Shown here: positions 1-8,815 of the stretch, in pieces
Numbering within the stretch: the stretch's first letter is position 1
Layout of the letters: the number at the start of each line of letters is the position of its first letter
Source: Gnetum montanum
Lineage: Eukaryota; Streptophyta; Gnetopsida; Gnetales; Gnetaceae
DNA length: 64,000 nt
Direction: 5' to 3'
Assembly (NCBI GenBank): GCA_015680685.1
Contig: MNCI01033476.1
Span: 447,222-511,221 of the forward strand
Translations under genes and position numbers: made by a program
The notes under the pieces: generated by a model
What the model was told of the DNA's origin: nothing
What the model saw: the letters and a program-made list of their open reading frames with translations, nothing else
The model's database searches: none

Positions 1-1646
1 TGCTACCGACGCCAAGATTGCGCTTTTTGTTGTCCATCCATAAGTGCATCATCAATCTTGTTCCTTGCATAACTACTTCAGCACCAGTCCATTTCAAGTG
101 TTTCCTCCAGATCCAATATGTTGTTGTATGATTACCATCTGCACACACAACACAGTCTTATATTAGCAAGGGTAAATGAATCACAATGCAATTAATACCT
201 TGCCTCAGTGTAAGGTCCATTGGCTGAGTTGTGATATGGCTAATGCGGATCTGGAGATATAATACTGGTGGCTACCCAAGGTGTGGGGGTTAGGAGAAAA
301 TTGAAAAAATTGGACCAAGAACCCCCATGACTGAGAGCAAACCTCCAATAGCGAGAGAATGGAGAAAAAGAATAAGGAATAAGGAAGATGGAGAAAAAGA
401 AACAACGGTAACACTGATAAAAATGGATGTCAGGGATGGAGATGAACAAAATAAATGTTGATTGCAAAAATGTTTAGGGGAAAGAAATTAACGGATGGAC
501 CAAATAGGAATGCCAGTGGGTCCTCCCCAAAGTAGGCTCATGCCTTTAATGCCCTGACTATCCTGCATTCAAAGAGTTCGTAGGCTCTGGAAATACCATT
601 TGGAAACAAGAGTTAAAGTCTTAACCAAAAGATTTTACAAAAAAGAAAACAATGTGTCAACCAAAATATAGACTATTGATATAACCAACAATGAGGTGAA
701 AAATGGAGAAAGAAGGATGGAAAGAAGAGAATGAAATGGAGTCTCATGAATAAGGTGATGTACAACCCCTTGTGTATTAATGGTTAATGTTGCTTAGTAG
801 ATCTCATTCCAAATGTAGCCTCAAACCAACCACAACCAGTGACTTCGCATTAATACATTTGGCCAATCCATCCACTTGAAGTAACAAGAATGCTTCCGCG
901 AAAGAGTCACCACCATTCCGATGAAGCGAAAAAGGAGAAAGTAGGAAGCGAGAGGGGCCTTAGTTAAAGGGAACATGTTTATTTAGTTCCATAACTAGTG
1001 CTTGTAGCCCAGATGATTATTCCATCTAAGGGGTGTGCTTTGAATTCCCACTGTTTTTTTAGCGTTTTGCATGAGAACCACACCATGCAAAGACTTATTA
1101 TTTTTATTAGCTCAGCTTCTCGATAATGGAGCAACGTCAGAATGGTAAGGAAAATCCAAAAAGAAAACATCCAAGCATGCAAGAGAATGGCCAGCACAAA
1201 TGCATCAAATCCCCTTGAAGTCACACCCTTTTCAATCCTTGAGTCCTTCCTTAGTTTGAGAAATGCCTAGTCACCAATTCATTAATAGTTCTTATTATTT
1301 AAGGAAGGGGACTGTACAGTTCCAAGCCAAGAGAGACCATAGAGATTCATGGATGCATGGATGATGTGGACTCATTGCTTATTATATCAAAAGAACCATA
1401 CCTTAGTATCAACATCATAACTTAAAGGTAAAAACCAAACGTTAGCAATCAATGGAATACAGTTCATACCACCTTTAGAGCACTTATTAAGTGACAAACT
1501 TAGCAAAACAAAACAGATAAATAAACACACAAATAAACAAAAAAGTATGAACAATGTTGCAAAACAAAAACAAGAAAAGTTAAAGAAATTTGTAAAACAA
1601 AAACTTAAAAAGGAACTGAGGGCCTTGACTGATCAACATAGGTGGC
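1..1646 (-). other. Element B 3' non-coding region
   Basis: Sequence between the end of the protein-coding part and the 3' LTR of B, colinear with 8816-10470 of element A in reverse complement. It contains the conserved block GGAATTCAAAGCACACCCCTT (in reverse, near 1035-1052), an A/T-rich tract near 1500-1620, and a further copy of the AGTCATGGGGG motif near 315-332. Read on the minus strand, a TGTGTGTGCAG splice-acceptor-like site at 139-150 is directly followed by ATG (136-138). In elements C and E the extra ORF starts at the equivalent place. Here only a stub remains. Confidence 0.75.
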
Positions 1647-1663
1647 CATCTCCCCCATGACTG
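1647..1663 (-). promoter_or_regulatory. Element B internal polypurine-like motif
   Basis: Reads AGTCATGGGGGAGATGG on the minus strand. The first 11 bases equal the motif next to the 3' LTR of the family (10693-10705 in A). It lies immediately after the integrase-tail reading frame, as in the other four copies. A second plus-strand DNA priming site is an inference. Confidence 0.5.
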
Positions 1664-1970
1664 AGTTGGAAGGGGAAGATCCAAAATAACGAGCGAGGTC
1701 ATCCTCTCTCTGATGTGTAATGTGCATTGACCATTCTAGATTCATGATAAGGTTTGGTTTGTTGCACATCAACTAGTACTCTCCTATTGGAGCATTTGTT
1801 TGAATCTTTTAGGAGTTTCCAACTTCCCCTAATTGATGTTTTTAGGTTAAGGGTTGGAAGTTGGTGACACTCTTGCTCTAGTGCATCTATGCTTTCTACG
1901 TGGGCACAAGTTGGTCCCCCAGTTAGTTCCATGCATGTTGGTGAGTTGCTCTCTTGATTAGCTATCAACC
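1664..1970 (-). pseudogene. Element B post-protease linker fused to integrase C-terminal tail
   Basis: The minus-strand reading frame (about 89 codons to 1699, then read through) starts with a linker containing CMELTGG and VESIDALEQECHQLPTL. The same linker precedes RT in elements C and E. It then passes within a few codons to RVLVDVQQTKPYHES, which matches the integrase C-terminal tail LVNIQQVKLFHEP of element E. RT, RNase H and the integrase core, about 2.8 kb in C, are absent. Element A has the same junction, so the deletion was probably inherited rather than arising in this copy. Confidence 0.75.
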
Positions 1971-2040
1971 ACTGGGTGTTCTCTTGTTGTGTGGTTGCTA
2001 CATACAGGAACTTGTGTATGTTAATTTCTTGGGCACACCG

Positions 2041-2913
2041 GTTTCATGCAAGCAATGTTGAATCACACCCTGTATCACTGTATGTGATGCATGGAACTTT
2101 CTTTCTCTCGATATTCCCAAAAGTGTTTTCCTTAGATATTTCCAGGGAAAGATCGTGGATTCCTAGGCATGCATTTATGGTACTTAGCCATGCCCTTCCC
2201 ATTATTATTGGGAATTCCCCTTTGTCATTATTTACTTGTATCACTAGGAAATCAGCTGGGTATCACCAACCACACACAGTGATAATGATGTCCTCTACCA
2301 GTCCCAAGGGAACAGTGACGGACTGGTCAGCCAGCTCTAAGAAAATATTGCTCTTCTTTAGTGGAGGCAGGTTCCAAGCTTTATACATCTCTTATGATAT
2401 TAAGTTGACTCCGGAACCTGAGTCCAAAAGAGCTTTATATGGTTCATTCCCAACGACTTGGAGATAAATTAAAGGACTTTCAGGATCAGAGAATTCCCTG
2501 GGAAGGTGGCCCTTCTTAATCCAGTCAGTGACGGTATGTGTTAACATAACCATGTGCGTTGAGCTGTATTTTTAGTTTGAAGGGAGCTCTGAAGCCTTAT
2601 TTGATGGAGGAGCGTTTAGAGGCTCAACTGCTCGTGGTTGTAAGAGCTTGTTTGGACTATTGATTTTGAAGAAAGGTCTTCTCTTTGTGCGGTTGTTAGA
2701 ACCAGTAGTGGGTTGAAGGTTTATAGCTCTCGTAGCATTGCGTTGTTGCAGTTGAGTGGGGAGTTCCCCTTGCACTACTGGAGCAGGTGGTAATGGAGCT
2801 ATCGGTGTGAGGGTTGTAGATGGATTCGGAGGATGGTATGTATGTGGTGTGTCTCTCCCAGGAGAAGGAGTCCTATAATACTCCTGAGCTTGGTAGTGGC
2901 GTTGCGATCTCAC
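2041..2913 (-). pseudogene. Element B proline-rich linker and aspartic protease (PR)
   Basis: Read on the minus strand, a proline-rich linker at about 2572-2913 (YYRTPSPGRDTPHTYHPPNP) leads into a retropepsin-like domain. It contains the active-site motif KALLDSGSGVNLIS, then LPPLKKSNI, a VPLGLVEDI strand and FPIIMGRAWLSTI. Such proteases act as dimers to process Gag-Pol. Stops lie between linker and protease (near 2576) and at a former Trp in the VCGW segment. The rest is open to about 2044, making this one of the better preserved proteases here. The strong plus-strand reading frame at 1976-2467 is its antisense shadow. Confidence 0.8.
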
Positions 2914-4415
2914 GTGACCAACATAGTCACGTGGAGAGATTGGCTACTGTATGTAGTAGCCATATGGATTTGGTTGCCGGTAAGGGTATTGTTGCCTTGG
3001 CGGTGGCATCTCCCATGACTGTGGACATTGCCACTACTAGTGTTGCTCAATGGGTTGTGGCAGAGTTCCACTTGGATAATATGTTAATGGTTGGTGGAAC
3101 TACCTTGGGTTACCTTGGGGATAAGGTAACCATTGAGGTGTTTGCTGTTTGTTAAGTCATGGGTTTAGTGCATACACCCCAGACTCTTGCAGATGTCAGA
3201 TTAGTGGGCAACATCCCTTAGGATGGTCATACTAGCATATCTCACATCCATCATCATTTTCCATGTTAGAATCCACAACCTCTTCGATGATAGCCATTTT
3301 ACCCTTATCTGTGTTACGTGCATGGTCCAAATCCCTCTTTTTCTTTTTTGTCATAGTCACTACTTTGCTCCTTAGACTTCTCTAAGATTTTGAGGACGGT
3401 TTCAAATATACTATCTAAGGAGTCCCACATTTGGTCTACCTTTGCCAACAATTTTGTTATTAATTTTTGGAGTGGTAAGGTTTTCCTATTCACCATCTCC
3501 TCGAGTGGTAACTCTTCCTCCTCCTCTCACAGAATCTCACCCCCCTTTTTTGGAGGGAAGGATTGCGGCTGTACTCTTCCGCACTTTCTCTCTTACATAG
3601 CTCTTCTTCTTCCTTAGCTACTTGCTCCAACAATCTATGGATCTAATGGGACCTAAGATTTGATAATCTCCCCTAGGCATATGTTCCAAGGGTTCTCTTG
3701 GTTTCATGCCTAAGTCCATCTACGAGATGGCGTAGTTGATCCTGCTATGAGTAACGATGGCTCGGGCAACGATGTAATAGTGCATAGTATCGACCCATGG
3801 TAGCATCCAAGGGTTTATGAGTTCCCTACTTCCATCCTTGGATTTGCTTTCACAGGTTGGACACTCAGGAGTACGTTTGACACTTATCATTAAACAGTGC
3901 TAACATCGTACTCCACCTTCGAATGGATTTCGGTTCTAAGGACTGGTACCAGCTTTTTGCTTCTTTCATCAGTGTCCTTGGGAACAAATTTAATTTTTGC
4001 CATTCATTCTCAATGTTTTGTAAGGAACATGCATCATGAAATGCTTGTAAATAGTTCTGAGGATCAGTGTTGTATCCCCCCTCAAATCGTGAGATGTTAT
4101 TCATGTCTAACCTCTTGATCCTGCTATCTTTTTGGTGCCTTCTAGGAATTCTAACAGCCTCTGTGATGTCTAACATGCTTTGGGTTGCAATTAGGTGTTC
4201 TTCGTGGTCATTTCTTTCATAGCGTATGTGATGTCTATGTGGTTCCCTACTTTCCCTTCTTCCATGTCGTGATTCTCTAGAGTGCCCTCATCCTTGTGCG
4301 CGGCTCTCTCATTGAGGTTTCTCACTATGTTTACCCTTATCCTCATGGTTAGGTTCCTTATGACTACCTCCTAATATTGAAGGAGATGGTGAATGTGATG
4401 ATGAAGGTGAAGAAG
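2914..4415 (-). pseudogene. Element B gag, C-terminal two thirds
   Basis: This is the downstream part of B's gag after the insertion of element A. In order on the minus strand: a Ser/Pro-rich stretch (4330-4415), and a capsid-like Retrotrans_gag domain (3865-4176) with DMNNISRFEGGYNTDPQNYL and LFPRTLMKEAKSWY. Next comes a charged helical region with VDQMWDSLDSIFETVLK (3314-3496), then a Cys/His motif GCEIC-x-YDHPKGC near 3200-3260. Stops include TGA at 4309-4311 and TAG at 3826-3828. Both occur at exactly homologous codons in element A. Gag would form the particle and bind the RNA; this copy cannot encode it as is. Confidence 0.85.
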
Positions 4416-4420
4416 AAGGA
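4416..4420. repeat. Target site duplication of element A, left copy
   Basis: AAGGA directly before the LTR start TGATGAG. The identical AAGGA follows the other LTR at 11516-11520. A 5-bp duplication is normal for Ty3/gypsy integrases. Confidence 0.9.
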
Positions 4421-5232
4421 TGATGAGCCGCGATATTGCATCCGTGATATCGCGTCGGCCCTTGCGATATCGTGTATGCGATATCGCGGCCCGCCGTCAT
4501 GTCTATAAATAAGAGGTAGCTTTCCCTTGTTCAATCATCTAGAGTTAGTTCCTTAGCCAAACTATAGAAGTTTTACCATTCCATAATTAGAATAATTTCC
4601 ATGTGCCCACAGTAGGAGTCTCAAAGTGAACGGATCTTTATTCGAGAAAAGTGTACCTGAGCACACATTTGTGTACGGCAATAAAGACAAACTTTTTGGT
4701 AAACCTTGCAGCATATGGACTAAGCTAAATAGGATTTAATTATTGTTAAATGTTTAAATTATTTCTTAGATAATTAATCTCTCTCAACCCTTGACTCTCC
4801 TAGTTAAGTGCATTCAGTACGACCGCTTCGAGCACATGTGTAACGCTTGGTAACCCAGTAACGAGTAGCATTTGGTAATCCTAGTAGTGTTGCACTGGTT
4901 TAGGGTGTGTGCAGAAAGTGGGAATGGATACTGATGCTAGGATAATTAGAACTTAGTTAGTGGAGAGTTAATGAAAGTTAGTCTATTAGTTCTCTTCACC
5001 TTTCCCTACTAGCATTAGGTGTTAAAAAGATAAAAGATATAAAAATCACATACCTCAAACTTACTTAACCATACAACCGTGAAAATACAAGTAAGTTTGG
5101 GAGGACAATGATTGGTTAACCTTAAGTGTTCCATTAAGGCGCGTAAGCACTTAGTCCTTGGAGTTCGACCGGATCGTGCATGAGATGCTTGTATTTGTAT
5201 GGTTGAGTGTAGGGGTACCTCGCCACTCATCA
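4421..5232 (+). repeat. Element A 5' LTR
   Basis: Begins TGATGAG and ends CTCATCA, a perfect 7-bp inverted terminal pair. U3 opens with several GATATCGC-type palindromic units (4430-4490). They are followed by a TATA-box-like CTATAAATA at 4503-4511 and an AATAAA signal at 4680-4685. A repeated TTGGTAA(C/T)CC motif lies near 4848-4890. The end AGGGGTACCTCGCCACTCATCA is conserved in form in all LTRs of the family. Confidence 0.93.
4503..4511 (+). promoter_or_regulatory. TATA-box-like promoter element of the A-type LTR
   Basis: CTATAAATA lies about 80 bp inside the LTR. The same CTATAAATAAGAGG string is present in the 3' LTR near 10790, and a changed form is present in the LTR of element B near 13056-13062. 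This fits a pol II promoter for the genomic RNA; no transcript evidence is available here. Confidence 0.6.
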
Positions 5233-5233
5233 T

Positions 5234-5252
5234 TGGCGTCGTTGCTGGGGAC
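5234..5252 (+). promoter_or_regulatory. Primer-binding site, tRNA-Asp type
   Basis: TGGCGTCGTTGCTGGGGAC, one base after the LTR end. It pairs, apart from C-to-T changes, with the 3' end of plant tRNA-Asp, whose complement starts TGGCGCCGTTGCCGGGGA. This PBS is typical of Athila/Tat elements. Confidence 0.85.
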
Positions 5253-5384
5253 TTAGTTGTTTGCGCGCTACGTAGAACATAGGAGATCATTCATATCATT
5301 GGGACGCTAGAACGAACCCTTAGGGTTGATCAAAAGAAAAATAAGACAACGGTTATTAGCACATCGAATAAGAAAAAAAAATTT

Positions 5385-7363
5385 CTTCTTCTTCGTACAA
5401 AAGCACTTCACCACCTAGGAACAACACTAGAGACAGTCGGCGGCACAACACACATAACCAAGAACCGTCAGTTCCTTAACAATTCTGTGTGGTATATATT
5501 CATCATGATGAATATGTACTAGACTTTACTTTTATTCTCCATCAAGATGAAAAATTGCGTTGGAGAGACTTGGAGGGTAACATAGTGTTGCCTCTAGACC
5601 AAGTAGTCACCAACATGCTCCTTCGTGCTCTTGCATGAATAGGCATGTAACAATTGTATGTAGAATACGTTGCATATGAGCACCACACAAGGGACTATCA
5701 TCCCACAGAAGTGCAATGTCAAAGGGACTTACAACAGGAGAGATACTATACATCGTTGAAGGGCAAAGGGCCCCATAACGCTACACCCATCTGAAGCAAA
5801 ATTAAGGGTGGTAAACCTATTTCCATAAGTTCTCCACAAAACTATGTTCCCCCTCCTAACGATGGTGAGGAGGTGGTGTATCAAAACCTTCACTCCATGA
5901 TTCACAACCCTGGTTCTGATCTGCACAAACACCAAGTGTTCAATGAGGGAATACAAACACATGATAAGGGGGGGCATTCTGATCGTCATCATAATCAGGG
6001 CCGGGACCACCAAAGAGGAGGTAGAAAACATCGTCATGGCGATGGTTCTCCTTCTTCTTCACCTTCATCATCACATTCACCCTCTCCTTCAGTATCAGGA
6101 CGTAGTCATAAGGAACCTAACCGTGAGGATAAGGGTAAACAGAGTGAGAAACCTCGATGAGAGAGTCAAGAGCGAGGACAAGGGCACTCTAGAGAATCAC
6201 GACATGAAAGAAGGGAAAGTAGGGAACCACGTAGATATCACAGACGCTACAAAATAAATGACCACAAAGAACCCCTACTTGCAACCCAAAGCATGTTAGA
6301 CATCATAGAGGCCTTTAGAATTCCTACAAGTCACCAACAAGATAGTAGGATCAAGAGATTAGACATGAATAACATCCCACGATTTGAGGGGGGATACAAT
6401 GTTGATCCTCAGAATCACTTACAAGCATTTCATGATGCATGTGCCTTGCAGAACATTGAGAATGAATGGCAAAAACTAAAGTTTTTCCCAAGGACACTAG
6501 TAAAAGAAGCGGAAAGCTGGTACTGGTCCTTAGAATCGGAATCCATTCAAAGGTGGAGTACGATGCTAGAATTTTTTAACGATAAGTATCAAATGTACTC
6601 CCAAGTGTCCAACCTACGAAAGAAAATCCAAGGATGGAAGTAGGGAACTCACGAACCCTTGGATGCTACCATGGGCCGATACTATGCACTGTTACATCGT
6701 TGCTCGGGCCATGGTTACTCGGAGCAAGATCAACTGCGCCATCTCGTAGATGGACTTAGGCATGAAACCAGGAGAACCCTTGGAATGTATGCCCAAGGGA
6801 GATTATTAGAGCTTAGGTCCCATCAGGTTCATAGATTGGAGCAAATAGCTAAGGAAGAAGGAGAGCTACGTAAAAGAGAAAGCATGGAAGAGTACAATCG
6901 CGATCCTTCCCTCCGAAAAAGGGGGGTGAGATTCTGTGAGGAGGAGGAAGAGTCACCACTCGAAGAGATGATGAATAGGAAAACCTTGCTGCTCCAAAAA
7001 TTAACAACAGAAGTGTCGGTGAAGGTAGACCAAATGTGGGAGTCCTTAGATAGTAGATTTGAAACTGTTCTCAAAATTGTAGAGGAGTCTAAGGAATGAG
7101 GTAGTGACTATGATAAAAAGAAAAAGAGAGATTTGGACCATGCACGTAACAAAGGTAAGGGTAAAATGGCTATCACCGAAGAGGTTGTGGATTTAGATAC
7201 AGACAATGACGGTGGATGTGAGATATGCCTATATGACCATCCTAAGGGATGTTACCCAATAATCTTACATGTACAAGAGTTTGGGGTGCATGCACTCAAC
7301 CCACGACTTAACAAATGGAAAACACCCCGACGGTTACCTTATCCCCAAGGTAACCCAAGGTAG
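5385..7363 (+). pseudogene. Element A gag
   Basis: One reading frame (phase of 5873, 6293, 6659 and 7133) runs across about 660 codons and is broken mainly by stops. N-terminal region SSSSYKSTSPPRNN (start codon lost), then DFTFILHQDEKLRWRDLEGN (about 5520-5580). Next is an Arg/His/Ser-rich stretch (5940-6160), followed by the capsid-like domain (6293-6850) with RFEGGYNVDPQNHLQAFHDA, LFF-type strand, ESWYWSL and LHRCSGHGYSEQDQL. A helical acidic region (6890-7090) leads to GCEICLYDHPKGCYP (7215-7260) and VQEFGVHALNP. Stops include TGA 6158-6160, TAG 6641-6643 and TGA 7097-7099. Most look like C-to-T changes of Gln or Arg codons. The homologous B and C codons help fix the frame. Confidence 0.88.
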
Positions 7364-8395
7364 TTCCACCAACCTTTAACATATTACCCAAGTGGAACTC
7401 CACCAAAACCTATTGAGCAACACCAGTAGTGGCAATACCCATAGTCATGGGGGATGCCACCGCCAAGGCAACAATACCCTTATTGGCAACCGAATCCATA
7501 TGGCTACTACATGTAGCAGCAAATCTCTCCATGTGACTCCACAACGTCACCACCAAGTTTGAGAGTATTATAGGACTCCTTCTCCTGGGAGAGATACACC
7601 ACATACATACCACCCTCCGAATCTATCCGCAACTTTCACACCGATAGCTCCATTACCACCCACTCTAGTAATGCAAGGGGAACTCCCCACTCAACTGTAG
7701 CAATGCAATGCTATGAGAGCTATAAATCTTCAACCCACTGTTGGTTCTGACAACCACACAAAGAGAAGACCTTTCTTCAGAACCAACAGTCCAAACAAGC
7801 TCTCACAACCACAAGTAGTTGAGCCTCCGAATGCTTCTCCATCAAATAAGACTTCAGAGCTCCCTTCAAACCAAAAATAGAGCTCAACGCACACGATTAT
7901 ATTAACACATGCCATCACTAATTGGATCAAAGAGGGCCATCTTCCTAGGAAATTCTTTGATCCTGGAAGTCCTTTAATTTATCTTCAAGTTACTGGGAAT
8001 GAACCATGTAAAGCTCTTCTAGACTTAGGTGCCAAAGTCAACTTAATATCACAAGAGATGTATAAAGCCTGGAACTTGCCTCCATTAAAGAAGAGCAATA
8101 TTCACTCAGAGCTTGCTGACCAGTCCATCACTGTTCCCTTGGAATTGGTGGAGGACATCATTACCACTGTGTGTGGTTGGTCATACCCAACTGATTTCCT
8201 AGTGATATAAGTAAATAATGACAAAGGGGACTTTCGAATAATAATGGGAAGGACATGGCTAAGTACCATAAATGCATGCCTCGGAATCCATGATCTTTCC
8301 CTGGAAATATCTAAGGAAAACACTTTTGGGAAGATCGAGAGGCAGAAAGTTCCATGCATCACATATAGTGATACAGGGTGTGATTACGTACAAGA
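7364..8395 (+). pseudogene. Element A proline-rich linker and aspartic protease
   Basis: A P/Q/Y-rich linker (YYPSGTPPKP, YWQPNPYGYY, TPSPGRDTPHTYHPPN) is followed in another frame by the protease at about 7900-8395. The protease has KALLDLGAKVNLIS at the active site, LPPLKKSNI, VCGWSYPTDFLVI, then IIMGRTWLSTI. The usual D-S/T-G active-site triplet is here D-L-G, as in many plant Athila/Tat proteases. One in-frame TAA stands for the CAA (Gln) that element B has in the same place. The frame change relative to gag lies between 7363 and 7560; a programmed shift cannot be separated from decay. Confidence 0.82.
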
Positions 8396-8471
8396 ATGTT
8401 CAACATTGCCTGCATGCAACCTGTGTGCCCAAGAAATTAACATACACAAGTGCTTGTATGTAGCAACCACA

Positions 8472-8798
8472 CAATAAGAGAACACCTAGTGGTTGACAAC
8501 TAATCAAGAGAGCAACTCACCAACATGCATGGAACTAATTGGGGAAACAACCTGCACCCACGTCGAAAGCATAGATGCATTGGAGCAAGAGTGTCACCAA
8601 CTTCCAACCCTTAACCTGAAAAAATCAATAGATGGAAGCTGGAAATTCTTACAAAATTCAAACAAATGCTCTGATTGGAGAATACTAGTCGATGTGCAAT
8701 AGACCAAACCTTATCATGAATCTAGAATGATCAATGCACATAACACATCAGAGAAAGAATGACCTCACTCATTATTTTGGATCTCCCCCTTCCAACTT
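8472..8798 (+). pseudogene. Element A linker fused to integrase C-terminal tail (RT-INT deleted)
   Basis: The frame contains CMELIGETTCTHVESIDALE, the linker that precedes RT in C and E. It then gives GSWKFLQNSNKCSDWRILVDVQ, TKPYHESRM and FWISPFQLSHGGDGH. The last segments align with the integrase tail and following codons of E (LVNIQQVKLFHEP, FFQLSHGGDGH). The joint lies near 8660-8690. It corresponds to loss of about 2.8 kb of RT, RNase H and integrase. The same joint occurs in element B at 1700-1800. Confidence 0.75.
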
Positions 8799-8815
8799 AG
8801 TCATGGGGGAGATGG
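8799..8815 (+). promoter_or_regulatory. Element A internal polypurine-like motif
   Basis: AGTCATGGGGGAGATGG directly after the pol remnant, sharing AGTCATGGGGG with the true PPT at 10693. It is found after pol in all five family copies. Confidence 0.5.

Noticed and set aside
1976-2467. Plus-strand reading frame of 163 codons
   Set aside because: It is antisense to the protease of element B, whose motifs (DSGSGVNLIS, MGRAWLST) read well on the minus strand.
2820-3155. Plus-strand frames over the gag-protease linker
   Set aside because: They are antisense to the Pro/Tyr/Gln-rich linker of element B. Similar frames at 54934-55299 and 7410-7613 have the same cause.
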